Part shown: piece after piece, positions 9,765 to 19,662 of the stretch | Layout: each line of letters opens with the position of its first letter | Position numbering within the stretch: position 1 is the first letter of the stretch | Origin: Desulfovibrio sp. | GTDB lineage: Bacteria; Desulfobacterota; Desulfovibrionia; Desulfovibrionales; Desulfovibrionaceae | Reading direction: 5' to 3' | DNA: 64,000 nt | Assembly: GCA_031272715.1 (NCBI GenBank) | Contig: JAISTH010000018.1 | Coordinates: 1 to 64,000 of the forward strand | Notes under the pieces: generated by a model | What the model saw: the letters and a program-made list of their open reading frames with translations, nothing else | Told to the model about the DNA's origin: nothing | The model's database searches: none | Made by a program: the position numbers and the translations under genes

Positions 9765-10928
9765 GTGACCACCCATCCCCCAGCATCCCCCGCCGACTAC
9801 TTCCACAAGCGCCTGCTGCTGGTGGACTGCGCCGCGGGAACGTGCCGCACGGAGATCTTGCCGGACGGCGCGCTGCGGGACGGCCTGGCCGAACCAGGAG
9901 GCCTCGGGGCGACGCTCGCCCGCCGCCACGGCGGCCTCTGTCTCGCGGCCGGCCCTCTCACCGGCGGCTTCGCCCCGGCCAGCGGCGGTCTCGGCATCTT
10001 CGGCGAGGACGGCCCGGCCGCCCACGTCCCCCTCGGCCACGGCACCGCCTTGCGTCTGTGCGGCTTCGACGCCGCCGTCCTCGTCGGCCGCGCGAAGGAA
10101 CCCTCCATCCTGCGCTGCCGGTACAATTCCGCGACCCTCGGGACATGCGCCCCGAGGATAGACGGGCACACGCTGCGCACCTCCCTGCTGGCCGAGACGG
10201 AAAACGGCATCGCCAACATCCTCCTCGCCGTCTCCCCCAGAGGCGCGGACGCCTGCGCGGCCGCAGGGCTCGAACACGGCCCCGCCTCCCAGGGCCGTCT
10301 CATGGCCCGCCTCATGGGCCGTCACGGCATCGTCGCCATCGTCCTCGAGGCCGAAGGCGTCCTGCCGCGGATCCCCGTCCCCCTGAAGAATCCCCTGCAG
10401 GAGGCCGTCGCCGCAGGCATCGGTGCCCCGTCCCTCGACGGCTGGATCCGCGAGACCTTCCAGGAGGGGCACACCCCGCCCCCGGATCTGCACGGGAAGC
10501 CCGCCGCCTGCCATCACTGCCCGTCCCCCTGCCTCGCCTGGCTCAAGGGGGACGATGGCTGGATCCTGTGCGCCGACCATGAAGGCGCCGCCGCGGCCTT
10601 CGAAAAATGCGGCGCCGAAGCGCCCATCCTCCTCGCCCGGTGCTTCCGCCTCGGGCTCGATGCGGCCCTGTGCGCCCCCCTCGTCCCGGAGAAGGTCCCC
10701 CTGGAATCCGTCCTGACGGACCTCGCGACAAAGGCGACCCCACCGCCGGCCCCGGGCGGCCTCGACCTCGCGGACCAGACCGTCGCCATGGGGCTCGCCC
10801 TCGGCCTCTGCCCAAGGTTCCTGCGCCGCAATCCGCGGATCTCCCCGGATCTCGCCGCGTCCCTCCTCGCCCCGGACATGGCCGAGATATTCCTCTCCTC
10901 CCACGGTTCCAAGGAGGGCGCGTCATGA
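9765..10928 (+). CDS. Shortened, diverged AOR-family homologue
   Basis: GTG start; collinear with AOR N-terminal domain (LCGFDAAVLVGRAKEP vs WCGWDGIIFRGKSPKP); CHHCPSPC = CX2CX3C; 387 aa. Confidence 0.7.
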   Translation: MTTHPPASPADYFHKRLLLVDCAAGTCRTEILPDGALRDGLAEPGGLGATLARRHGGLCLAAGPLTGGFAPASGGLGIFGEDGPAAHVPLGHGTALRLCGFDAAVLVGRAKEPSILRCRYNSATLGTCAPRIDGHTLRTSLLAETENGIANILLAVSPRGADACAAAGLEHGPASQGRLMARLMGRHGIVAIVLEAEGVLPRIPVPLKNPLQEAVAAGIGAPSLDGWIRETFQEGHTPPPDLHGKPAACHHCPSPCLAWLKGDDGWILCADHEGAAAAFEKCGAEAPILLARCFRLGLDAALCAPLVPEKVPLESVLTDLATKATPPPAPGGLDLADQTVAMGLALGLCPRFLRRNPRISPDLAASLLAPDMAEIFLSSHGSKEGAS

Positions 10929-12961
10929 GCACCCGCTTCGTCCCCTCCCTCTGCGCCTACTGCGGCACCGGCTGCGGCGTCGTCTACCAGGTGGCGGACG
11001 ACGTCCCGGTGGCGGCGCTGCCCAATCCCGCCTGCCAGGTCAACAGGGGCCGGCTCTGCATCAAGGGATGGAGTCTCGCGGAACACCTCCGCGCACCGGG
11101 CCGCCTCACCACCCCCCTGATACGCCATGGCGCGGACACGGTCCCCGCCTCCTGGGACAAGGCCCTCGCCCTGACGGCGGAGCGCCTGCGCCGCGTCATC
11201 GACAAATCCGGCCCCGACGCCGTGATGGTCCTCTCCTCGGCCCGGATCACCAACGAGGAGAACTATCTGGCGCAGAAGTTCGCAAGAACGGTCATCGGCA
11301 CCAACAACGTGGACCACTGCGCCCGGCTCTGCCACAGCGCCTCCGTCGCCGGCCTCGCCGCGACCCTCGGCAGCGGGGCCATGACGAACTCCATGGAGGA
11401 CCTCGAGAAGTCCCGCTGCATCCTGATCATCGGCTCCAACACCACCGAGTGCCATCCGCTCCTGGCAAGCCGCATACTGCGGGCCCGGGCCGAGGGCGCC
11501 GCGATCCTCGTGGCCGATCCCAGGACCACGCAACTGGCGGGCATGGCGACGCTGCACCTGCGCCTCGCCTCCGGCACCGACGTCGCCCTGCTCAACGCCA
11601 TGTGCCACGTCATACTCCGGGACGGGCTGCAGGTTCCCGACATCGCCTCGAAGACCGAAGGCTTCGAGGAGTTCTCCGAAATGGTCAAGTCCGTGGATCT
11701 CGCGGAAACCTCCGCCCTCACGGGCCTCCCCGTCGCCGACATCGAACGGGCCGCCCGCCTCTATGCCAACGGCCCCTCCGCCATCTGCTACGCCATGGGG
11801 ATCACCCAGTACGCCAGCGGCACGGACCGCGTGGGCGCCTGCGCCAACCTGGCGCTCCTGTGCGGCAACATCGGCGTCCCCGGCGGGGGCGTCAACCCGC
11901 TGCGAGGCCAGAACAACGTCCAGGGCGCCTGCGACATGGGCGCCTTGCCCGACAGCTACCCCGGCTACGTCAAGGTCGCGGATCCCAAGGTCAGGGAGGC
12001 CATGGCCGCGGCATGGGGCACGCCCCTTCCGGATCGCCCCGGCCTCAAGCTCACGGAACTGCCCGAAGCCATGCTGGACGGGCGCGTCAAGGCCCTCTAC
12101 GTCATCGGCGAGAACCCCCTGCGCAGCGACCCGGACATCGGCCACCTGGCCGAGGCCATGAAGTCCCTGGACTTCCTCGTGGTCCAGGACATCTTCCACA
12201 CCGCCACCACGGCCCTCGCCGACGTGACACTCCCCGCCGCCGCCTCGGCGGAGAAGGACGGCACCTTCACCAACACCGAACGCCGCTGCTCCCGCCTGCG
12301 CCGCGCCATCCCACCCCCGGGGGACGCCCTCCCCGACGGCGACATCATCGCCCTCCTCGCCAGCGCCATGGGACACCCCTGGAAAACGCGGGACGCCGAA
12401 GCCATCTTCGACGAGATGCGCGGCGTCGTCCCCTCCTACGCCGGCATGACCTACGAACGCCTCGGCATACAGGGACTGCAGTGGCCCTGCCCGACCCCGG
12501 ACCACCCCGGCACCCCCATCCTCCACGTGAACGGCTGCACCCGGGGCAAGGGGAAATTCATGCTGGCGCGACAGATGCCTCCGGCCGAGGCCGTCGACGA
12601 TGCCTACCCCTTCACCCTCTCCACCGGACGCAACTTCGCCCACTACCACACCGCCACCATGACCGGCGCCTCGCCCACCCTCGCCCGGGAGGGCGGACAC
12701 GTCTACGTGGAGATGCATCCCTCGGACGCCCAGTCCCTCGAAATCGCCCAGGGGATGCGGGTGCGCATAGACTCCCGCCGGGGCGCCATCCACGCCTATG
12801 TCCGGATCACCCCGGGCATCCGCCAGGGAACGGTCTTCGTCCCCTTCCACTACGGGGAAGGCCCCGCCAACGCCCTGACCATCGCCAGCCTCGACCCGGT
12901 CTGCGGGATACCGGAATTCAAGCGATGCGCCGTGCGCATCGCGCCCGACGAGGCGTCGTAG
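10925..12961 (+). CDS. FdhF-type molybdopterin oxidoreductase (formate dehydrogenase-like), Cys at the Sec position
   Basis: SLCAYCGTGCG 4Fe-4S motif, VDHCARLCHSASVAGLA, GGGVNPLRGQNNVQGACDMG; neighbours focA and fdhD. Confidence 0.88.
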   Translation: MSTRFVPSLCAYCGTGCGVVYQVADDVPVAALPNPACQVNRGRLCIKGWSLAEHLRAPGRLTTPLIRHGADTVPASWDKALALTAERLRRVIDKSGPDAVMVLSSARITNEENYLAQKFARTVIGTNNVDHCARLCHSASVAGLAATLGSGAMTNSMEDLEKSRCILIIGSNTTECHPLLASRILRARAEGAAILVADPRTTQLAGMATLHLRLASGTDVALLNAMCHVILRDGLQVPDIASKTEGFEEFSEMVKSVDLAETSALTGLPVADIERAARLYANGPSAICYAMGITQYASGTDRVGACANLALLCGNIGVPGGGVNPLRGQNNVQGACDMGALPDSYPGYVKVADPKVREAMAAAWGTPLPDRPGLKLTELPEAMLDGRVKALYVIGENPLRSDPDIGHLAEAMKSLDFLVVQDIFHTATTALADVTLPAAASAEKDGTFTNTERRCSRLRRAIPPPGDALPDGDIIALLASAMGHPWKTRDAEAIFDEMRGVVPSYAGMTYERLGIQGLQWPCPTPDHPGTPILHVNGCTRGKGKFMLARQMPPAEAVDDAYPFTLSTGRNFAHYHTATMTGASPTLAREGGHVYVEMHPSDAQSLEIAQGMRVRIDSRRGAIHAYVRITPGIRQGTVFVPFHYGEGPANALTIASLDPVCGIPEFKRCAVRIAPDEAS

Positions 12962-12984
12962 CCAACGGGCCGCGAAACGTTGGG

Positions 12985-14118
12985 ATGGCAGGCCCGAAAA
13001 TGGACAGACGTCCCGCATCCGCAGACGCTTTTCCCCGACCCGGGGGGGCCTACCGCATAGGGGAGGTCCTGGACGAGGAACGCAGGGAGGAGGTCTACGC
13101 GTTCCGCTACGCCCATTACTACCGGCACCTGCCCGGCGCCGAAGGCGTGGACGCGGCGGGATGCAGGGTCGTCTCCCCCCACGACGCGGCGTCCACCCAC
13201 ATCGTGGCCCTGGATCCCGAAGGACGCCTTCTCGCGGTGGGCACCGGCACGCCGGCGGACCTTCCCGGACTGCCGGAGCACTGGAAGGAACTGCTGGACC
13301 TGCCGCGCCTCGCCGCCTTCGATCTCTCCAAGGTCCTCGTCTACTCGCGGCTGGTGGAACGTCCCGACTGCCGCGGAGGGACCCTCTTCCTGGAATTCTT
13401 CAAACACTGCGCGCGACTCTTCACGGCGGCGGGCTTCCGCCACACCGTCCACTACTGCGCCCCGTCCCTCGTCGCCCTCTACGAGCGCCTCGGCTACCGG
13501 TGCTACGGCAGGCCCCGGACCCTCAGGGAAGGGACCTTCCGCATCCCCATGATCCTGAACGTCATCGATCACGAGCACCTGCGCCGCGCCCACCCGGCCT
13601 TCCTGAGAGCCACGGAAGGGGTTCTCCCTCCGGCGGACGAGGCGCTGGTGGCCAGGGTGCTTCCCGAGACCGGGGAGATCCCCCTGTGCCTGCAGGACCC
13701 GCCGGAGAGACTCGAACACGTGCGGCGCCTCGCCCCGGTCGGCGCGGCCATCCCGGACTCCGCCGCGGCGGCCCTGCGCCGGGCATCCATCGTGGACATG
13801 GATCCCGGAACCAGCCCCCTGCTGTGGCAGGCGCCGGCGGACTCCACGGACGATCCGGACATCCCGGATCCCCCGCCCCTCTGGCACGTCCTCTCGGGAA
13901 GCTGCACCTTGGCGGGCCCCGACGGGACGACGGAGGAACGGCCGGCGGGCTCCTTCATCGACGCCGGAGGACGCTCGGCCATCCGCTGCACCGCCCCCGG
14001 CAAGCTGCTGCTGCTCGGAACGAGCGGACATCCTTCCGGGACCAGGACACCCGTCCCGGAGGTCGCCATCGACGGATGGCAGGACCTGGGCGTCCACCCC
14101 GTACGGACCGCCCTCTGA
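12985..14118 (+). CDS. GNAT/N-acyl-amino-acid-synthase-like domain with C-terminal cNMP-binding/cupin-like region
   Basis: RYAHYYRHLPGAEGVD...SKVLVYSRLVERPDCRGGTLFLEFFKHCARLFTAAGF; C-terminal VLSGSCTLAGPDGTTEERPAGSFID. Confidence 0.55.
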   Translation: MAGPKMDRRPASADAFPRPGGAYRIGEVLDEERREEVYAFRYAHYYRHLPGAEGVDAAGCRVVSPHDAASTHIVALDPEGRLLAVGTGTPADLPGLPEHWKELLDLPRLAAFDLSKVLVYSRLVERPDCRGGTLFLEFFKHCARLFTAAGFRHTVHYCAPSLVALYERLGYRCYGRPRTLREGTFRIPMILNVIDHEHLRRAHPAFLRATEGVLPPADEALVARVLPETGEIPLCLQDPPERLEHVRRLAPVGAAIPDSAAAALRRASIVDMDPGTSPLLWQAPADSTDDPDIPDPPPLWHVLSGSCTLAGPDGTTEERPAGSFIDAGGRSAIRCTAPGKLLLLGTSGHPSGTRTPVPEVAIDGWQDLGVHPVRTAL

Positions 14119-14153
14119 CGGACGCGGTCCCCACGCCAACGCGGGAGTCGCCA

Positions 14154-15002
14154 ATGAGCGCCATCAAGACACCCGGAGAGATATGCCAGTTCGTGAGCGA
14201 CCTCGGCGTCAAGAAGGCCGCCGCATCGGCATCCTACCTCATCCTGCTCGGCGTCCTCGCCGGGGCCTTCATCGCCTTCGCCGCACAGGGCTCCAACATG
14301 GCCGCCTTCAACCTCCTGGCGGATCCAGGCACCTACGGACTCGGACGATGCCTTGCCGGGACGGTATTCCCCACGGGCCTGATGCTGGTCCTGCTGGCCG
14401 GCGGAGAGCTCTTCACGGGCAACACGCTGATGGCCGTCACCCTGGTCCAGGGACGCATAAGCTTCGGGGCCATGCTGCGGAACTGGGGATACGTGTATCT
14501 GGGGAACTTCCTGGGGTCCGTGCTGCTGGCCCACATGATCGTGTCCAGCGGACTCCTCGGCAGCGGCGGCGGACTTCTGGGCGGGGTCACCGTGAAGATC
14601 GCCTCGGGGAAGGTCTCCTACTCCTTCGTCGCGGCCTTCTATCTCGGCATCCTCTGCAACTGGCTGGTGTGTCTCGCGGTCTGGCTGTGCTTCGGGGCCG
14701 GGGACATGGCCGGCAAGATCCTCGGCGTCTTCTGCCCCATCTGGCTCTTCATCACCTCCGGCTTCGAGCACTCCGTGGCCAACATGTACTACGTCCCGGC
14801 GGGGATCATGGCCAAGAGCACCGCGGCGTGGGCCGCGGCCTCGGGACTCACGCCGGAGAAGCTGGACGCCCTCACCTGGGGGGCCTTCATCTGGAAGAAT
14901 CTCCTGCCCGTGACCCTCGGCAACATCGTGGGCGGATCCATCTTCGTGGGCATGGCGTACTGGTTCGCGTACCTGCGGCATGGCCCCGCGACCAAGGCGT
15001 GA
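14154..15002 (+). CDS. focA: Formate/nitrite transporter family channel
   Basis: FNT signatures, e.g. GGELFTGNTLMAV and GFEHSVANMYYVPAGIM. Confidence 0.92.
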   Translation: MSAIKTPGEICQFVSDLGVKKAAASASYLILLGVLAGAFIAFAAQGSNMAAFNLLADPGTYGLGRCLAGTVFPTGLMLVLLAGGELFTGNTLMAVTLVQGRISFGAMLRNWGYVYLGNFLGSVLLAHMIVSSGLLGSGGGLLGGVTVKIASGKVSYSFVAAFYLGILCNWLVCLAVWLCFGAGDMAGKILGVFCPIWLFITSGFEHSVANMYYVPAGIMAKSTAAWAAASGLTPEKLDALTWGAFIWKNLLPVTLGNIVGGSIFVGMAYWFAYLRHGPATKA

Positions 15003-15024
15003 CGCGGGAAGGGAGGACGAGGGC

Positions 15025-15855
15025 GTGGCCGACTTGACCGACGCGAGCCGGGACGGCGCAACCACCCTCGTGCCCTGCGCCGCCGCGCGCTTCGCCAAGG
15101 GGGTCTGGAAGGACATCCCCGAGGTGACGGCCAGGGAGGAACGGGTGCGGGTCGTGCACGGCTCCACCTGCAGGAACCTCTGGGCCTGGCCCTTCGATCT
15201 CGGGGATCTCGCGCTGGGACACGTGCTGCTGGAATGCCTGCCCCGCCACAACCGGACGGACGGGCCGGAGCGCCTGCCCATGGCCGAGGACGCCCAGTGC
15301 CACCCTTGCGGGGTGCTGGCGGACACGACCCGGGTCCCCCTGCGCACCGGGACGGCCGTCCAAGAGGATCCCGAACCCGGCCTGCACGTCCTCGCCGTCC
15401 GCCTGGGCGCCCCGATCCCCACGGCGGCTCCCCCGTCCCCACTTGACGCCGAGGCGATCCTGCGCACCATGAAACGGTTCATCGCGGAGGGCGGGCACTG
15501 GGACGCCACGGGATCCTTCCACAAGGCCGGCCTTCTCGACGCCGCATCGGGGGACATCCTCCACGTCGTCGAGGACATCGGCCGGCACAACTGCCTGGAC
15601 AGACTGACGGGCCACTGCGCCAGAAACGGCATGGATCCTGGAGGCTTCGCCCTCCTCGTCACCGCAAGGCTCACGGGCAGCCTCTACGCCAAGGCGCGGC
15701 GGGCCGGCTTCGGCTTCATGGTGAGCCGCAGCGCGGTGACCGGCGCCGCCCTCCTCGCGGCCCAGGAGGAAGGGGTCACCCTTGCGGGGTTCTGCCGCCC
15801 GGGGGAGGAGCGGTTGACCGTCTTCCACGATGGCCGGGGCCTGATCCGCCGCTGA
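15025..15855 (+). CDS. fdhD: Formate dehydrogenase accessory sulfurtransferase FdhD
   Basis: GTG start; CHPC catalytic-type motif; DILHVVEDIGRHNCLDRLTG; TARLTGSLYAKARRAGF. Confidence 0.88.
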   Translation: MADLTDASRDGATTLVPCAAARFAKGVWKDIPEVTAREERVRVVHGSTCRNLWAWPFDLGDLALGHVLLECLPRHNRTDGPERLPMAEDAQCHPCGVLADTTRVPLRTGTAVQEDPEPGLHVLAVRLGAPIPTAAPPSPLDAEAILRTMKRFIAEGGHWDATGSFHKAGLLDAASGDILHVVEDIGRHNCLDRLTGHCARNGMDPGGFALLVTARLTGSLYAKARRAGFGFMVSRSAVTGAALLAAQEEGVTLAGFCRPGEERLTVFHDGRGLIRR

Positions 15856-15940
15856 CGGCGGGACGCGGGGATGCCCACCCCGCCACGAAACCCCGGAGCG
15901 GCGCGGAAAACACGCCGATCCGGGCACGGACGAGGTTGCC

Positions 15941-16858
15941 ATGGAACGCATGTGGGACGCCCTCGTGGCCCGGCAGACCGGATACGTCAACTTCACCTCC
16001 GTCACCAACGCCGCCCTCGCCGACACCCCCGTCGCCGTCGTCGGCACGGGAGGCAACGGCGCCGTCCTCGACCTCCTCGTGCGGGCCGGCTTCATGCAAT
16101 TCACCATCGTCGACCCCGACACAGTGGAGCCCTCCAACCTGAACAGGCTCCCCTTCTACCCCGAAGACGCGGGCGCCCCCAAGGTGGCATGCTGGAAACG
16201 GCATCTGCAGCGCCTCAATCCCGAATGCACCGTCGAGGCCCACCAGCGCCCCGTCACCCGCAACGACGGCCCGTGGCTCGCCGACGTCCTCTCCAGGGTC
16301 TCCATCCTCTTCCTCGGCACCACCGACCACGAGGCGAACCTCGTGGCGGGAAGAACCTGCGCCGAACTCGGCCTGCGCATGATCATCGGCCCCGCCTCCT
16401 CCGGAAGCGCCATCGTCACCACCTTCACCCACGACAACGGCCTGACGTTGGAGGGGCTGGGGAAATTCGGGACGGAGGGGATCCCCCTCCAGCAGGTGGA
16501 CTACGAGGCCCTCAGGCAGCGCCACTTCACGGCCCTGGCCTTCCCCGGGCGCAGCAAGAACTACCTCCCCGAGGTCTGGGAGGGGATCAGGTCCTGGACA
16601 CATCCCGCGCGGTCCTGCGGCATCTTCGTGCGCCTCGCCAACAGCGTCATGGCCTTCGAGGGGGTGAAGAACGCCATCGACCTCAAGGGTCTCCCCCTGG
16701 AAGGCACGGGCATCGTGAGGATACCGGAGGTCCAGGTCTTCGACCCGAGGACCGGATGCGCATACAGGTACAACGCCCTGACCGGGGAGATAGGCATCCC
16801 GGACTGGCTCACGGGCGCGGTGGACTGGAGACCGGGGCCGACAAGGGGCGGCGCGTGA
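15941..16858 (+). CDS. ThiF/MoeB/HesA-family E1-like adenylyltransferase
   Basis: VAVVGTGGNGAVLDLLVRAGFMQFTIVDPDTVEPSNLNR. Confidence 0.85.
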   Translation: MERMWDALVARQTGYVNFTSVTNAALADTPVAVVGTGGNGAVLDLLVRAGFMQFTIVDPDTVEPSNLNRLPFYPEDAGAPKVACWKRHLQRLNPECTVEAHQRPVTRNDGPWLADVLSRVSILFLGTTDHEANLVAGRTCAELGLRMIIGPASSGSAIVTTFTHDNGLTLEGLGKFGTEGIPLQQVDYEALRQRHFTALAFPGRSKNYLPEVWEGIRSWTHPARSCGIFVRLANSVMAFEGVKNAIDLKGLPLEGTGIVRIPEVQVFDPRTGCAYRYNALTGEIGIPDWLTGAVDWRPGPTRGGA

Positions 16859-17166
16859 AGGGCGGCATGACGTTTTTGCGGACCGGCGTCGCCGCGGCAT
16901 CGGCTTGCGTCCTGTGGCTTGCGTTTGCCGGGACGTGCGGGGCGTCCTCGACGTCCGCCGCGCCCGGGGACGCCCCGAAGGCCGCCGGGGAGGGATCGGG
17001 GCGGATGATCCCGAGCCGGACGTTCAGGCTTCCGGATCTCATCACCCCGCAGCCCGAGGACACCCCGGGAGGCGAGGCCCCTTGGGAATACCGCTTCGAG
17101 GGGGTGAAGGAGGGGCCGACGAAGAATACGGGGCCGAAACCCGAGGCGCAGACGAAGACGCAGTGA
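16855..17166 (+). CDS. Small exported hypothetical protein
   Basis: ATGA-type overlap with ThiF gene; signal-like segment GVAAASACVLWLAFAGTCGA. Confidence 0.55.
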   Translation: MKGGMTFLRTGVAAASACVLWLAFAGTCGASSTSAAPGDAPKAAGEGSGRMIPSRTFRLPDLITPQPEDTPGGEAPWEYRFEGVKEGPTKNTGPKPEAQTKTQ

Positions 17167-17382
17167 GCGTGGGCGGGGCCGATGCTTCTGCATCGGGGAT
17201 TGCGGCAGGGCGATTGCAGGAAGATTGCGCAAAAAAGTGCCACCCATGACTCTGTCAAAGTCATGTGCAAGTGTATACATCACTTTTGAACGGTGCCGTG
17301 TGGAGCGGAATCACACCGCATTGGTCGGCTTTTGGCGGCCTTCGGCGAAAATCGGCGATAAGCCTATCCAAAAAAAGGAGAA

Positions 17383-17598
17383 ATGATTATGGAAAAAATC
17401 CACGGAGAACGCCATACTCCTGAGTACACGTCGAGAGTGCTGGAGGATTTGCACGCCAACAAGGATCTCCAGAAGGTGTCCTACCTCACATTACCGGATA
17501 GAGAGATTGACCCTGAAATCTCAGAGGAACGTCTTGCGCGCGTTCCCAAGATGCTCGAATCCTTCAAGAGAATGAACATCTGGGGGACAAACAAGTGA
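17383..17598 (+). CDS. Hypothetical 71-aa protein
   Basis: AAAGGAGAA Shine-Dalgarno just upstream; no recognised family. Confidence 0.5.
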   Translation: MIMEKIHGERHTPEYTSRVLEDLHANKDLQKVSYLTLPDREIDPEISEERLARVPKMLESFKRMNIWGTNK

Positions 17599-18206
17599 TT
17601 GAACCAGTTGAATATATTGACGAGGACTTCGGACAGCGCTAGGACAAAGATGGAGATTTGAGCCAAGTAGCTGGACGGTTGTCTTCTTCCAGACAGAAAT
17701 ATTGTTCCCGATGATTCCTGCTACATGCCAAAAGCGGAACAAATCTACAGCCTCTGACTAGCCACTGCTCCATATGGCGTGAAGTCAATGTGATCAATCG
17801 GGGAGGAAGAACTTTACTTTTCAATTCGCTCGGCGATGACACGCAACGCCAGATCCTTGACTCTCTCGCCAGCCTGTTCTTTGGTCGTTCCATGGATGCC
17901 ACGTCAAGCGTGGCGATGCCGCGACAGGCAGAGACGTCTCCGGTCATCCATCACGCAAGGGTCGTTCGCCCTCCGTCCCGGCACCCCACCACGTGGGAAC
18001 ATCCCCCGAGCGGCATGCAATCGCCTTGCGATTCGGGCATTCGATTGACGCGGGCCCCGGAAAGGCGCACCATGGGCAAGGTGGCGCACTGAGAGACCGC
18101 CTCGGAAGGACCGGAGGCAGGATCTACGCGACACGGCGAAGCGCCGCAAGGCGTCCGCCGCAAATGACCGTTCACGGGCCTGCAGGCCCAAAAGGGGAAG
18201 ACGCCA

Positions 18207-19370
18207 ATGGCCGGACACGACTTCGACCAGATCATCGACCGCACCGCCTCGGACAGCATGAAATGGCGCTATCTGCCCCCGGGCGTGCTGCCCATGTGGG
18301 TCGCGGACTCCGACTTCCTGTGCCCTTCCCCGGTGCTGGAGGCCCTGCAGAAACGCATCGCCCACGGCGTGCTCGGATACCCCAAGGGCGACGCCATGGT
18401 CGAGGAGGCCGTGCGACACTGGCTGCACACGCGCTTCGACGCGACCATCGGTGATGGATGGGTCGTCCCCGTCCCGGGCCTCTGCACGGCCATCGCGATG
18501 ATCATCGAGACCTTCACCGCCCCCGGGGACGGCGTCGCCGCCTTCACCCCCTCCTATCCGCCGATCATCAACCTCCCCGTGAAGCTCGGCCGAAAGAGCC
18601 TGCACGTGCCCCTGGTCCGCGAGAACGACGGCTACGCCGTGGACTTCGACGCACTGGAGGCCGCTCTCGCCCAGAAGACCACGACGCTTTTCATCCTGTG
18701 CAGCCCCGAGAACCCCACGGGGAAGGTGTTCACCCGCGAGGAACTGGTCCGCATGGGCGAACTCTGCCTCAAACACGGCGTCGAGATTCTCTCCGACGAG
18801 ATCCACTGCGACTACGTCCACCACGGGCGGCACGTCCCCTTCGTGGCCCTCCCTCCGGAGATCGCCTTCCACGGCATCACCGCCACCGCCCCCAGCAAGA
18901 CCTTCAACATGGCCGGCCTGTTCGCCTCGGCCATCGTCTCTCCGAACCGGGACAAGATCGCCCTCATTCGCAAGAACATCGACGCCCACAGTCTCCACGT
19001 GAACGTCCTGGGACTGCACGCCCTGCACACGGCCTACATGCACTGCGCATCCTACGCCGACGAGGTCTGCGCCTACGTGGGGGAGAACCTGCGCCACGCC
19101 GTGGACTTCATCCGGGAACGCATCCCCGTCCTGCGCACCTACATGCCCCAAGGCACCTACCTGCTCTGGATCGACTGCGCGAGACTCGGCCTCGACCGGC
19201 AGGGGCTCACGGGCTTCTTCATGGGCAAGGCGAAGGTGGGACCGTATCCCGGGTGGGAGTTCGGGCCCGAGGGGGAGGGGTTCGCACGGCTCAACCTGGC
19301 ATGCCCGCGCAGCACGGTCACGGAAGCGCTGGAGCGGATCGCCGGGGCGGTTGCGTCCCTCGGCGGATAG
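18207..19370 (+). CDS. MalY/PatB-type PLP aminotransferase / cystathionine beta-lyase
   Basis: MKWRYLPPGVLPMWVADSDF; LCSPENPTGKVF; ATAPSKTFNMAGL. Confidence 0.88.
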   Translation: MAGHDFDQIIDRTASDSMKWRYLPPGVLPMWVADSDFLCPSPVLEALQKRIAHGVLGYPKGDAMVEEAVRHWLHTRFDATIGDGWVVPVPGLCTAIAMIIETFTAPGDGVAAFTPSYPPIINLPVKLGRKSLHVPLVRENDGYAVDFDALEAALAQKTTTLFILCSPENPTGKVFTREELVRMGELCLKHGVEILSDEIHCDYVHHGRHVPFVALPPEIAFHGITATAPSKTFNMAGLFASAIVSPNRDKIALIRKNIDAHSLHVNVLGLHALHTAYMHCASYADEVCAYVGENLRHAVDFIRERIPVLRTYMPQGTYLLWIDCARLGLDRQGLTGFFMGKAKVGPYPGWEFGPEGEGFARLNLACPRSTVTEALERIAGAVASLGG

Positions 19371-19662
19371 TCCGGCACTGGCGCAATCGCGCAAGGGGCC
19401 GCCACGCCGTGGCACGACCAGGTGCGTCACGGCGATGCCGCGGGATCCGCTGACCGGAATCCACAGCTGAAGACCGCCCCCCGCGCCGCATTCCTGTCGC
19501 AGCAACCGCCATCGACGGGGGGCGATCCCGCCTCCCGTCCTCCCCACCCCCGGGCCTTCCTTCCGCACGTCCCCGAATCCGCCACCCGGAGATCGCCAAG
19601 GACGCTCCCTGCAGCGCCTCCCGCCGTCGCCGTCCGCGCAGTATCCAAACTCGGGCAAGCCC

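Noticed and set aside
6526-9768. 1080-aa plus-strand ORF (alternate frame)
   Set aside because: Arg/Pro-rich out-of-frame reading across MvhD-, HdrC- and NapH-like genes, which have clear Cys motifs in their own frames
10925-12961. Selenocysteine formate dehydrogenase
   Set aside because: The Sec position reads Cys (VDHCARLCHS); no in-frame TGA
10514-13018. 834-aa minus-strand ORF
   Set aside because: Antisense to the FdhF-type gene; no domain motifs
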